Shown here piece after piece: positions 18,901 to 25,080 of a DNA stretch of 64,000 nt. This DNA is from Fibrobacter sp. UWR2 (GTDB taxonomy: Bacteria > Fibrobacterota > Fibrobacteria > Fibrobacterales > Fibrobacteraceae). The stretch lies in the NCBI RefSeq assembly GCF_002210285.1, contig NZ_MWQE01000003.1, positions 124,001-188,000 on the forward strand, read 5' to 3'. The stretch's first letter is position 1. Every line of letters begins with the position of its first letter. The notes under the pieces are model-generated. The model did not search any database. It worked only from the letters and a program-made list of their open reading frames with translations, and was not told the origin of the DNA. The position numbers and the translations under genes were made by a program.

Positions 18901-20436
18901 GTAACGCCTGATGGCAACGGCAGTACGCCTTCTGGTGAAGGGGCTACCGCTACCGCCGACTATCCTGCGGGTACATATACCTATAAGGTCAAGAGTCCGG
19001 TTGGCTCCTCTTATCCGTTTGCTGATTGTGAAACGAGTTTTGAGATTCAAGAAAAGAGCAATAGCAATAGTGGAGATGTGAGAACGGAATGTAATTTCGA
19101 TAACGCAAACATTACTCAGCCGGGTGCACAGGCGACGTTTAGATTCTCCGTACATGAAAAGGGTATTGACATCTGTAATCGTAAGTATAAGTTGATGCTT
19201 GGAACGGATAGCATTGCTGGTGGTACAACGAGTTGTGGTAGTAATCAACCGGTAAATATTCAGGGAACTCTTACCGCCCAAAGTGAATCGTATGTACTTT
19301 ATGTGATGGATGATGATGATGAGTATCAACAATCTTGTACAGCAAGTCTTACGGTTGCTGATATAGGGTTGTCATGTTCTAATAACGGAAACTTCCATGT
19401 GGAAGTATCAAATCCATGTGTGAATAATGCCTGCCCATATCAAGTGAAAAGGATATATAGGGGAGATACGACTTCCTTGACGGGTGCGTCTGGGCAGAAT
19501 CTTGGAACTTCGCCCTACAACTTTACCATAAGTGATTATGGTAAGTATGTATTGTTTGTGAATGGCGAAGCGACGGATTGTATTGTTTCGTTGTCCATGA
19601 ATGTGCCTGGATTTGCTTGTCCTGTGTCAACCGATGTGACGGTTGGTCAATCAGTCGCTTTTGTCTTGGGAAGTGTTACTGGATGTAGCGAGAACGAAGA
19701 AGATTGCTCTTATGTTGTTGAAGGAACCTCTTCGTATGGTTCTGCTTACAAGAATGGAGCTCTTAATTCTTTCACGGATGCTTCAGTAACTAGTGCTACA
19801 ACTAAGGCGTATACAGTGATATTGACAAATGAAGCGGGATCAACATCACATGATTGCTCTGTGAAGTATGATGCAGGAAATACTGGCGGAGGCAATGCTA
19901 CTTGTGCTGTGAGTAAAGATAGCGTTATGGCGGGAGAGCAGAATTTGGTCCTGTCTGTTTCTGGGATGAACCCGGCTCCGACTAGTGATATTCAAATTCC
20001 TATGATATGCGATGGAAAAACTTTAACTACGCCAACTTGCAGAACGGGTGGGTCTTGTGATAACGTGAACTTTACGGCGCCAACTACACCTGGAAAATAT
20101 ATTTGCACTTTCGAAAAGGACGGGTATAATCCTTGTGCAACGTTGCCGACATTTGTTGTTGCACCTCCGGTTAGTTGCAGTGTTACTGCAGAAACTGTTT
20201 CTGCAGGGACTCAGATAACATTCTCGGGAACTGCAAATACCAATTGGGGTGCTCAGGCGAATTCTTGTGGTTTTAAGATAAATGGAACCTGGCGAAATGG
20301 TGATCAAAACCAGAATTTTACTACAGGAACGATGACCTATACGGTTAATGCAACGACGACATTTAGTATTGAATGTACCCAGGGACAAGCTCCTGCCGCG
20401 GCACGAGTTTGCACAAAGGTTGTAACAGTAGAATAA
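12988..20436 (+). CDS. Giant pilin-anchored surface protein, PilX-like N-terminus with multidomain putative adhesin
   Basis: 2482 residues. Residues 15-45 form a prepilin-like segment (PRAG|VSLVTVLLFMLVATIAATAT) lacking Glu5, as often in PilX/GspK types. A PilX-like part extends to about 175. Then come Gly/Asn-rich beta-helix-like repeats (about 175-330), a cysteine-rich region, a Gly/Ser/Glu linker (829-860), an InlB-B-like repeat (about 1234-1320), a concanavalin-like region (about 1361-1567), a possible carbohydrate-binding jelly roll (about 1694-1810), and about six Cys-containing Ig-like repeats (1904-2482). AGGAGA precedes the ATG. Last gene of the pilin operon; probably displayed at the pilus tip and used in adhesion (inferred). 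The last third looks AT-richer than the rest. Confidence 0.75.
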   Translation: MDKKLQQHRHSRAGENLSPRAGVSLVTVLLFMLVATIAATATYKWLTSEGRSSGSRLQKQMAYQSAIAGIDNARAWMTFHANDVGALVKQYKDGNYVPINLDANLRSLQRPGQNHHVWLVGVNAPTDGSTYKLKILSSGEASGGARHSEVAIFNVNGLYQVTLPEEEHPKKKIPFDYAYFGGSYDGAGSLTMTSAIVNGNWYGNPQGIEKKFVVTGNADLTGNDVRIGELACVGGNMNPENQGLNGKDIYVGKNFTGNMGHLSGNAYFDGDVTPSSAGEFIIDGNVTLNGNLQTAQSSKNMTFGGNLCLDEDAHILSKGTNYKFESKGDVWMPGPQNIWYGTIKYSGCTCEREFCPSWGWGGGCQKTTTTCTSGGKIWEMTGWATYTLISCAEANLSSDGDNYAKYDKIVLGGVGKTVYIKSGHSWSEYAAMVENKTFTETEGRIIKCNLKPGVMAPDANHGYCDNERPHGELDVGPGEKWKGYTYSPYPERESKDKLYYSYYLEPGHTDVTLDDFVDEYWIWCTSWATNMFGTKYCETSAPGGVNVLTYFVDGERFWDGYEGHERKRLNYEGGKPTGSPYCTDQTGMGPGNELNRYRPKCGVTPWFMSNGTVTNTPPSVKPTCAEAVKDSCDSIWEKKPGCDGSSYKVDDVLVTARAKFEPYASKGCAASITRYNGDLVTKLNQCYEENKNDATKRETNLYNGYLVVKVSGGTNSTNPAGTLDGKFIIIAQDALYTKLPPTTEGSSVLLYLEKGANTLNDVTVSNYFIYTEGDIGSGNQFNLTGTIYATAESCAGLGKLQSSSLTYNQQLVDDLSAAGVICPNDGTVCGGTGSGGSGGSSDPSGSTSGEEEESSTPSNGTDAYYISMAPQLGVTLESQYENNEALPTSNNQATLSPSFIVLPRVLYLPSDPFGELRDYYNVLPLNGSTLKKADVSVNSCIGAAGGIPTSGKLYSGTALSKGIYKCTAKAGGYDDVPFWVVIGNNHRGSLPITFVDPDQKITAGGSKTVQVVVPPNTPSVSLAVNCPSADDHWSYTLESSGQKLDGTTTCVFPIQGDASTNKVVDLFTVTTDAEATHGSITFQLLTGENYSIGSPYTSMVHMASNATLDREEVTATDIANYCSDHPANCPPEGQRGESAWPNCTTNETWVEPTGITYGTEIKNSRWNLIVGGSGTLQLAGHDITNCVAIVPNETIDVSEINADDTKQLRASLKALKRTIKLTFVGQITDDPVISISVDNTPSECKYSESGDDKSCYVTAFSGQSVTLSINRTSYPKFNYWDCSGISCPVTDPISSETYNAFTIKDDNSVVYAHFNEADRHCFFDEFKSGTLQCSYAETEYCVDKCGDAADATCVGVVDGSGVFTKSKWHLVSGRLGDIDVVSGNISLHRSGRSTADPVTILSTVNAGTYGTLKALFQLPRETSSHNRNSQEISKSGFLLHSNTTGSEYLMLNMFIGQNGYLEAQLCNNSGRCLNGVLKDANNNPAPVYSSSMIMMSATIGIDGYLAIAAFTGNYYGSPTEYDLVFNLNDIGTSYMDVAHEFVGFGLADASFKLYGIGWKSDTYSAECHDTYPTVKCSFAAVATDGVIPTETYVKPWIGHSGWFDTKKYSGCTEKFYYIGADACSGSATTETLCPSNGYNFKTNGLHGYKEGTTDVKTAKAWLECSVNSEDAPWAQETESERAHCGTFWTGVIKECSDLVEITDAANLTLSAGQETTASLTNAVNLRGTSIAVEFNENSGIDVEVWLISENSSWGAQGYASKSIIVTSKVGRFSVDTAMTAGMDGFDPEKVTQIVFKNRTNSALTVKSVVASCKNAVDIEGCTADFADGKWTILIDVKNKDNVATYGAEAKVDGATVFDTTDTNPNQSSEKILFEKADNPYAEYQGKRYDISASIVNKTGSMASKSCDVTPSIIGSVTRSCSVTGSPKKQGDGLPRLNINLDGCPTGGCQYEVYIGDAMLDGYPKSGSGTINVTPDGNGSTPSGEGATATADYPAGTYTYKVKSPVGSSYPFADCETSFEIQEKSNSNSGDVRTECNFDNANITQPGAQATFRFSVHEKGIDICNRKYKLMLGTDSIAGGTTSCGSNQPVNIQGTLTAQSESYVLYVMDDDDEYQQSCTASLTVADIGLSCSNNGNFHVEVSNPCVNNACPYQVKRIYRGDTTSLTGASGQNLGTSPYNFTISDYGKYVLFVNGEATDCIVSLSMNVPGFACPVSTDVTVGQSVAFVLGSVTGCSENEEDCSYVVEGTSSYGSAYKNGALNSFTDASVTSATTKAYTVILTNEAGSTSHDCSVKYDAGNTGGGNATCAVSKDSVMAGEQNLVLSVSGMNPAPTSDIQIPMICDGKTLTTPTCRTGGSCDNVNFTAPTTPGKYICTFEKDGYNPCATLPTFVVAPPVSCSVTAETVSAGTQITFSGTANTNWGAQANSCGFKINGTWRNGDQNQNFTTGTMTYTVNATTTFSIECTQGQAPAAARVCTKVVTVE
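13009..13038. repeat. Hairpin repeat copy inside the giant pilin reading frame
   Basis: CATCGTCATTCTCGC, AG loop region, GCGAGAATCTG: a diverged copy of the dispersed hairpin, here translated as HRHSRAGENL, residues 8-17 of the protein and upstream of the prepilin cleavage site. Confidence 0.7.
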
Positions 20437-20458
20437 TTAACGCAAACACTAAATTTCA

Positions 20459-20487
20459 TAACCTCGCTTCGGCGGGGTTTCTTTTTT
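20459..20487 (+). terminator. Intrinsic terminator of the minor-pilin operon
   Basis: AACCTCGC-TTC-GGCGGGGTT hairpin followed by a T-rich run (TCTTTTTT), 22 bp after the giant gene's stop. Confidence 0.85.
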
Positions 20488-20534
20488 GCGCGTTGTCGCT
20501 TGACTTGGCACAATTCGGCTGTTTTTTGAGGGGT

Positions 20535-20574
20535 TTACGGACTAAACAATGGGTGGGCTGTGTTTAGTCCGTAA
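20535..20574. repeat. Perfect 14-bp inverted repeat downstream of the Rpn-family gene
   Basis: TTACGGACTAAACA (20535-20548), a 12-nt G-rich loop, then TGTTTAGTCCGTAA (20561-20574). It lies 31 bp beyond the nuclease gene's stop. There is no T-run on either side, so it is not a standard terminator; it could be an element end or nuclease-associated site. Confidence 0.7.
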
Positions 20575-20605
20575 TGCTGTTTTGAAATTTGTTGATGTTG
20601 TGAAT

Positions 20606-21661
20606 TTACTGAGCGGGCTCGGCCTTAATCGCGAGAATTTCAGATTCCGGAAGGCCGGTGAACTCTGCGATTTCGTCAATGGGCTTGTTTTTGGCTAGCA
20701 TCTTTGCGGCTGTTTCACGGGCCTTGCTGTTGGCTCCTTCGGTGATGCCTTCAGCGCGACCTTCAGCTTTGCCCTCGGCTCTGCCCACAGCCAAGCCTTC
20801 TGCCTTGCCCTCTGCACGGGCGCGGACCTTCAGCGAGGCCAGATAGTCCAGTTCTTCTTCGGTCATCACCATGTTCTTTGCCTGTTCCTTCAAGAGCTTT
20901 TCCGATGCGGTTCCCACAAGAAGGCGCTTGATTGCTTTCGCGATAACGCCGTCATCAAAATCGGGGAGGTCGTCGGATGAACCTGCGTTCTTGAGCAGGT
21001 AGAGCCAGCGGTCCTCGGCGGTATTGATTTCTTCGCGCTTCTTGCTGAACTGCGTCAGGTCATACAAAATATACTTAACCTTTTCAGAAAGTGTCAAGCC
21101 CTGCTCGTTACGTATAGCCCAGGTGCCGCGGTATCCGGACTGCTTTTCCAGATGGAAGTCGCAAATCCAGATGGCAAAGGTGGGCGGGAATTCGTAACGA
21201 AGGTCGTAGCGCTGGGTGCGCTCTTCGTCGGTGAGTTCCCTTGCGGGCTCCTTGAAGAATTCCTGATCCCATTCGTGCTTGCTTTGGAGCATGAACGCAC
21301 TGTGTTGCAAAAGGATGCGTTCGATGAAGCGGCTGTGCTTCGCCTTCTGCATCTCCACGTTTATGCAGAAGCCGGTCGAGGTCGTGGCGCGAATGTCTAG
21401 CCTGAACGTTTTGACCTGCGGGAAAAGGATGTTTACTTCCGTATTCTTGATGGTGACGGCGGTGATGCGGTTGTCGCCTTCCAGTTTGAAGACTCCGTTC
21501 AAGAAGTTGATGAGAGCTTGTTCGTCGCTCAGGAACGCCTTGAATGCGGCGTCGTAGAGCGGGTCGAGATAGGTGCGCTTCTTGATTTCTTCGTAAGTCT
21601 GCTGAATCCAGATATCACGGGAAATCTGTGCGTAGTCGGGAACAAATTCTTCCTGTTCCAT
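20606..21661 (-). CDS. Rpn family recombination-promoting nuclease / PD-(D/E)XK transposase-family protein
   Basis: 351 residues from ATG 21661, preceded by AAGGAA. The N-terminal half carries the PD-(D/E)XK core: LDPLYDAAFKAFLSDEQ, then RLDIRATTSTGFCINVEMQ (D...ExQ active-site pattern) and FIERILLQHSAFMLQ. The C-terminus has the Gly-Lys-Ala-Glu repeat tail (GKAEGLAVGRAEGKAEG) common in this family. E. coli RpnA-type members cut DNA and raise RecA-independent recombination; they are usually scattered paralogues. It is flanked by a 14-bp inverted repeat downstream and a GC-rich structured region upstream. Longer in-frame starts up to 21835 run into that region and are rejected. Confidence 0.8.
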   Translation of the reverse strand: MEQEEFVPDYAQISRDIWIQQTYEEIKKRTYLDPLYDAAFKAFLSDEQALINFLNGVFKLEGDNRITAVTIKNTEVNILFPQVKTFRLDIRATTSTGFCINVEMQKAKHSRFIERILLQHSAFMLQSKHEWDQEFFKEPARELTDEERTQRYDLRYEFPPTFAIWICDFHLEKQSGYRGTWAIRNEQGLTLSEKVKYILYDLTQFSKKREEINTAEDRWLYLLKNAGSSDDLPDFDDGVIAKAIKRLLVGTASEKLLKEQAKNMVMTEEELDYLASLKVRARAEGKAEGLAVGRAEGKAEGRAEGITEGANSKARETAAKMLAKNKPIDEIAEFTGLPESEILAIKAEPAQ

Positions 21662-21689
21662 AGGTATTCCTTTGCCGTGATGATGCGGC

Positions 21690-21900
21690 ATTAAAGTGCT
21701 TTTTTTTTGTTGAAAATGCACCCGCGTTATAGCGGGTGGAACTCTACGTTGCTCGCCATGGGGCCGGACTCCCCACAGGGTTCCTGTCCTCGAGCCGCGG
21801 GCTAGTCGCACCACGCGGAGGGAGGACGGCGTCAAGCAGATAGTTAAACTTCCTGCCCGGATCGAATACGCTGTCAGCAGGATTAGTGTATTGCAATAAC
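21690..21900. other. GC-rich, hairpin-rich noncoding segment between Rpn gene and ispD
   Basis: About 200 bases with no convincing gene. It contains a 7-bp perfect stem CACCCGC-GTTATA-GCGGGTG (21720-21739) and further GC-rich complementary blocks (GGGGCCGGACTCCCC near 21763, CCGCGGG and CCACGCGG near 21800), preceded by a T9 run at about 21704-21712. It matches no RNA class I could recognise (not tmRNA, 6S, SRP or RNase P). Confidence 0.4.
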
Positions 21901-21925
21901 AATATATAAAAAATATCGTGCACGG

Positions 21926-22642
21926 TTAGCGTGTGCGCTTGGTAAAAATCTCGAAGTCTTCGGGCGTGGTGAGCTTGTCGTTCGCGGCGTTGCCCTTCAC
22001 GATGTAGACGTTCTCGCCGAAGTATTCGAGGATGCTCGCCTCGTCGGTGGGCGTGAAGTCCAGAGGTTCGGCGGCAATGCGCGCGTAGAGTTTTTTCAGC
22101 AGCGCGATGGAGGCTGCCTGCGGGGTCTGCGCGAGCCACACGGTATTCCTGTCGATTGTGCTTTCGACCTTGCCGTCTTTTGCAATCTTGATGGTGTCGA
22201 CTGCGGGCTTGGCCACAAGGCAACTGCCTTTTTCGACAAGCGTGTTGCACACATTGCGGATAATCTCTTCGCTGATGAAGGGACGCGCCACGTCGTGGAC
22301 CAACACGTATTCAGCGCTGCTCGTGAGGGCGTTCACGCCGTTCTCGACAGACTGCCAGCGTTCGGCTCCGCCCACAACGATTTTCAGCTTGGGGTGGGAG
22401 AAATCCTTCTCGAAATGATCCTTCCAGTCGGCGGGGACGGCCATCACGACTTCGGCGATTTCGTCCATGTTGAGGAAGGTCTCCAGACAGTAGCGGTACA
22501 CGGGCTTGCCGCCCAGGAGCATGAGTTGCTTGGGAATATTGCCGCCCATGCGCTTGCCGAGTCCACCGGCGGGGAGGACTGCCGCGAAGCGCCCTTTGAG
22601 GGCTTCCGGAGTGCTTTTCGTGTTAGGATTATCACCTGCCAT
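21926..22642 (-). CDS. ispD: 2-C-methyl-D-erythritol 4-phosphate cytidylyltransferase
   Basis: 238 residues, normal length. It makes CDP-methylerythritol in the MEP isoprenoid pathway. The N-terminal nucleotide-binding motif AAVLPAGGLGKRMGG (about 20-34) and PKQLMLLGGKPV are present, with VLVHDVARPFI, and WLAQTPQAAS plus TDEASILEYFG in the C-terminal half. It stands alone between the Rpn gene and the divergent arsR operon. A TACATT box lies seven bases before the ATG and no Shine-Dalgarno is seen. A truncated copy lies at 24624-24890. Confidence 0.93.
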   Translation of the reverse strand: MAGDNPNTKSTPEALKGRFAAVLPAGGLGKRMGGNIPKQLMLLGGKPVYRYCLETFLNMDEIAEVVMAVPADWKDHFEKDFSHPKLKIVVGGAERWQSVENGVNALTSSAEYVLVHDVARPFISEEIIRNVCNTLVEKGSCLVAKPAVDTIKIAKDGKVESTIDRNTVWLAQTPQAASIALLKKLYARIAAEPLDFTPTDEASILEYFGENVYIVKGNAANDKLTTPEDFEIFTKRTR

Positions 22643-22655
22643 GCCTAAAAATGTA
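22643..22655 (-). promoter_or_regulatory. Candidate leaderless promoter for ispD
   Basis: Minus strand TACATT (22655-22650), seven bases TTTAGGC, then ATG at 22642. Confidence 0.45.
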
Positions 22656-22718
22656 GAAAAAATGGGATTTTTGTGCCGGACCCCTTGCCGAAACGCTTGT
22701 TTTTATCTAAATATGAAA

Positions 22719-22739
22719 ATATGAATATGTGTTCATATA
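22719..22739. promoter_or_regulatory. ArsR/SmtB-type operator upstream of the zinc-sensor gene
   Basis: On the minus strand TGAACA-CA-TATTCA (22735-22722), with outer ATA on both sides, matches the imperfect 6-2-6 palindrome bound by SmtB/CzrA-type zinc sensors. It sits about 50 bp before the arsR start, where bound repressor would block transcription. Confidence 0.65.
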
Positions 22740-22786
22740 TCAAAACGGCGAAAAATTCGAAATAACTAAAACGGCGAGGTGAGGCC

Positions 22787-23092
22787 ATGCAGAACGTGAA
22801 TCTCGATACCCTGTTCGAACTTTCGGAATTCTTCCGCATTTTCGGCGATACGACGCGAATCCGCATTATCCAGCTCCTGATGGAACACGATGTTTCGGTG
22901 AACGACATTGCCGACATGCTCGGGCTCGAACAGTCCGTAGTGAGCCACCAGCTGAGAATCCTGCGCACGGCGAACCTCGTGAAGCCTCGCCGCGAAGGCC
23001 GCAAGATGTTCTATGCCCTCGACGATGAACACATCGGTGAAATTTTCAACACGGGCCTGACCCACATCCTTCACAAGAAGAAGGGGAAGTAA
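22787..23092 (+). CDS. ArsR/SmtB-family metal sensor repressor with alpha5 zinc site
   Basis: 101 residues. Winged helix with recognition helix VNDIADMLGLEQSVVSHQLR and wing EGRKMFYAL. The last helix carries D80-x-H82-x10-H93-x2-H96, the alpha5 metal site of CzrA/SmtB zinc or cobalt sensors. The alpha3 CxC arsenic/cadmium site is absent (EFFRIFGD at that place). I therefore infer Zn(II)/Co(II)-dependent derepression of itself and the exporter 2 bp downstream. GAGG precedes the ATG. A matching SmtB-like operator lies upstream. Confidence 0.88.
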   Translation: MQNVNLDTLFELSEFFRIFGDTTRIRIIQLLMEHDVSVNDIADMLGLEQSVVSHQLRILRTANLVKPRREGRKMFYALDDEHIGEIFNTGLTHILHKKKGK

Positions 23093-23094
23093 AT

Positions 23095-24621
23095 ATGGAA
23101 TTGTTTGCAAATATTTTTGGAGAATTTGTACACGAATTCATCACGTTGTTTTCCGAGATGGCGCCGTTCTTGCTGCTCGGCTTTTTGCTTGCGGGAATCT
23201 TGCATGTGTGGGTGCCGAACCACCTGTATGTCCCGAAGATTTCGAAGTCTAATTTCATGTCTGTTCTGTGGGCGGCGCTTTTCGGCGTCCCGCTCCCGAT
23301 TTGCAGCTGCGGCGTGATTCCTACGTCGATTGCGCTCCGCAAGGAAGGCGCGAGCAAGGGAGCGAGCGTAAGCTTCCTCATCTCGACTCCGGCAACGGGC
23401 GTGGATTCCATTCTGGCGACGTACTCGCTGCTCGGCCTGCCTTTCGCGATACTGCGCCCGATTGCGGCTTTCGTGACGGCGCTCTTTGGTGGCGTGTTTA
23501 CGAATATCGCTACGCGCGGTGAATCTGAAAATGTCCATGTGCAAAATGAAATCGTCGACTTTGACGACTGCGATACCGACCATCATTGCGGTTGTGGGCA
23601 TTGCGAAGAAGATGAACATGACCACGGTGAACACGAGCATCATGACCATCACGAGCATGAACATTGCGGGTGCGGTGGACATGGCTGCGGTTGCGAAGTG
23701 CGCGATGTGCACTCGATGAGTTTTTGGCAGAAGGTGGTAGAAACGTTCCGCTACGGGCTTGTGAACATGGTGGGCGATGTGAGCAAGTGGCTCTGCATCG
23801 GTCTTGTGCTGGGCGCCTTGATTTCGGCGTTTGTCCCGAACGAACTGTTCCTCACGCTGCGTGATTACCCGCTGCTCTGCATGCTGGCGGTTCTCGTGTT
23901 GGCGATGCCGATGTACACCTGCGCGACGGGCTCTATTCCGCTGGCGCTCGCTCTCGTGGCGAAGGGAATTACTCCCGGTGCGGCTCTGGTGCTTTTGATG
24001 GCCGGGCCTGCGACGAGTATCGCGAGCATGCTCGTGGTAGGGAAGGCTTTCGGCAAGCGCACGCTTGTTGCCTACCTGCTTTCCATTGCGGTTGGCGCAA
24101 TCGGCTTCGGCCTGATTGTCGATACGTTCTTCATGGATACGTTCCTTTCGGCGATGCTCCCGCACGGTTCTGCCGAATGCCACGGCCATGGAGCCCTCGG
24201 TGTGTTTGACTACGTGTGTTCCGCGTTGCTCGCGTTCTTCATGATCTATGCGAAGTTTGCACACAAGGGTTGCGGCGGCCATTGCGGCTGTGGAGATGAA
24301 AGCTGCGGTTGCGGCGAACACCATCACGAGCATGGCGAAGGTGAATGCCACTGCCATGATGGCCATGAACATGGCGATGCTCATTGTGACCACGACGAAC
24401 CGGTAGTGCGCACGTACCGCGTGAATGGCATGAGTTGCAGCCATTGCAAGGCTTGTGTCGAGAAGGCGGTGCGCGGATTGGACGATGTTCTGTTTGCAGA
24501 AGCCGACGTGAGCCGCAAGGAACTGCTCGTCAAGTGGCACGACGAAGACGATGTCGATGAGGCGGCGCTCAAGAAGGCCGTTGAAGAAGCTGGCTTCGAG
24601 TTCGGCGGAAAGGTTAATTAA
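23095..24621 (+). CDS. Heavy-metal (zinc/copper-type) efflux permease with His-rich loops and C-terminal HMA domain
   Basis: 508 residues. Permease family PF03773 (SO_0444 type): two bundles of about four membrane helices each, with the conserved PICSCGVIP (about 68-76) and MPMYTCATGSIPLALAL in the second. The two halves are joined by a His/Cys-rich loop (about 163-202), a second such loop follows at 397-434, and the C-terminus is a heavy-metal-associated domain with GMSCSHC (about 443-449). It exports metal from the cytoplasm across the inner membrane. Directly downstream of the alpha5-site ArsR gene, hence probably for Zn(II) or Co(II). It ends 3 bp before the truncated ispD copy. Confidence 0.85.
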   Translation: MELFANIFGEFVHEFITLFSEMAPFLLLGFLLAGILHVWVPNHLYVPKISKSNFMSVLWAALFGVPLPICSCGVIPTSIALRKEGASKGASVSFLISTPATGVDSILATYSLLGLPFAILRPIAAFVTALFGGVFTNIATRGESENVHVQNEIVDFDDCDTDHHCGCGHCEEDEHDHGEHEHHDHHEHEHCGCGGHGCGCEVRDVHSMSFWQKVVETFRYGLVNMVGDVSKWLCIGLVLGALISAFVPNELFLTLRDYPLLCMLAVLVLAMPMYTCATGSIPLALALVAKGITPGAALVLLMAGPATSIASMLVVGKAFGKRTLVAYLLSIAVGAIGFGLIVDTFFMDTFLSAMLPHGSAECHGHGALGVFDYVCSALLAFFMIYAKFAHKGCGGHCGCGDESCGCGEHHHEHGEGECHCHDGHEHGDAHCDHDEPVVRTYRVNGMSCSHCKACVEKAVRGLDDVLFAEADVSRKELLVKWHDEDDVDEAALKKAVEEAGFEFGGKVN

Positions 24622-24623
24622 AC

Positions 24624-24890
24624 CTAATAGGGATTGTCATTGCGAGGCCCTAAGGGGCGTGCCACGTCGTGGACCAGAACGAATTCCGCATTGCTTGTAA
24701 GTGCGTTCACGCCGTTCTCTACGGACTGCCAGCGCTCCGCACCGCCTACGACAATCTTCATTTTGCAGGCAATAAGTTCGCCGAGTTTGCCGCCCAGGAG
24801 CATCAGCTGTTTGGGAATGTTGCCGCCCATGCGTTTGCCGAGCCCTCCTGCGGGGAGTACTGCCGCGAATTTGCCGTTTAAGTTTTGCAT
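24624..24890 (-). pseudogene. Truncated ispD duplicate with internal deletion
   Basis: The reading frame from ATG 24890 repeats the intact ispD protein closely (FAAVLPAGGLGKRMGG, PKQLMLLGGK) but then skips about 42 residues after LLGGK, resumes at KIVVGGAERWQSVENG and stops just after VLVHDVARP, so the whole C-terminal half with the TDEAS motif is missing. A product could not be a complete cytidylyltransferase. The break falls at a GTCATTGCGAGG sequence, which looks like a repeat boundary. The intact gene lies 2 kb away on the same strand. Confidence 0.85.
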
Positions 24891-24969
24891 GATGATAAAG
24901 ATATAAAAGTATTGGAAGGGTGAAAGTGGCGAAATTTTATTTCGCATACGATTTAGAATCGGCGAATCC

Positions 24970-25080
24970 CTTGACTGTCAATGAGTTACAAATGTTTACA
25001 AATATTTACATTATGTGACGTACTTCTTACTTTTTTTTACATAGATTGCTTATGTAAACATAAACAAACAAGGAAGATGA
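24970..25080 (+). promoter_or_regulatory. Upstream control region of the TPR-SPFH cluster with phased TTACA repeats
   Basis: 24891-25080 contains no gene. TTGACT at 24971-24976 is a -35 candidate. TTACA occurs at 24986, 24996 and 25006, exactly 10 bp apart, again at 25037, and TGTAAACA follows at 25053. AAGGAAG precedes the start codon at 25081. The phasing suggests a protein binding one face of the helix. Confidence 0.5.

Noticed and set aside
21662-21835. N-terminal extension of the Rpn-family protein
   Set aside because: Encoded by the GC-rich structured segment and a homopolymer run; the ATG at 21661 has a ribosome-binding site and family-like sequence.
23581-23719. Short His/Asp-rich antisense and alternate-frame peptides in the metal exporter
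   Set aside because: They arise from the repeated CAT/GAA codons of the exporter's metal-binding loop.
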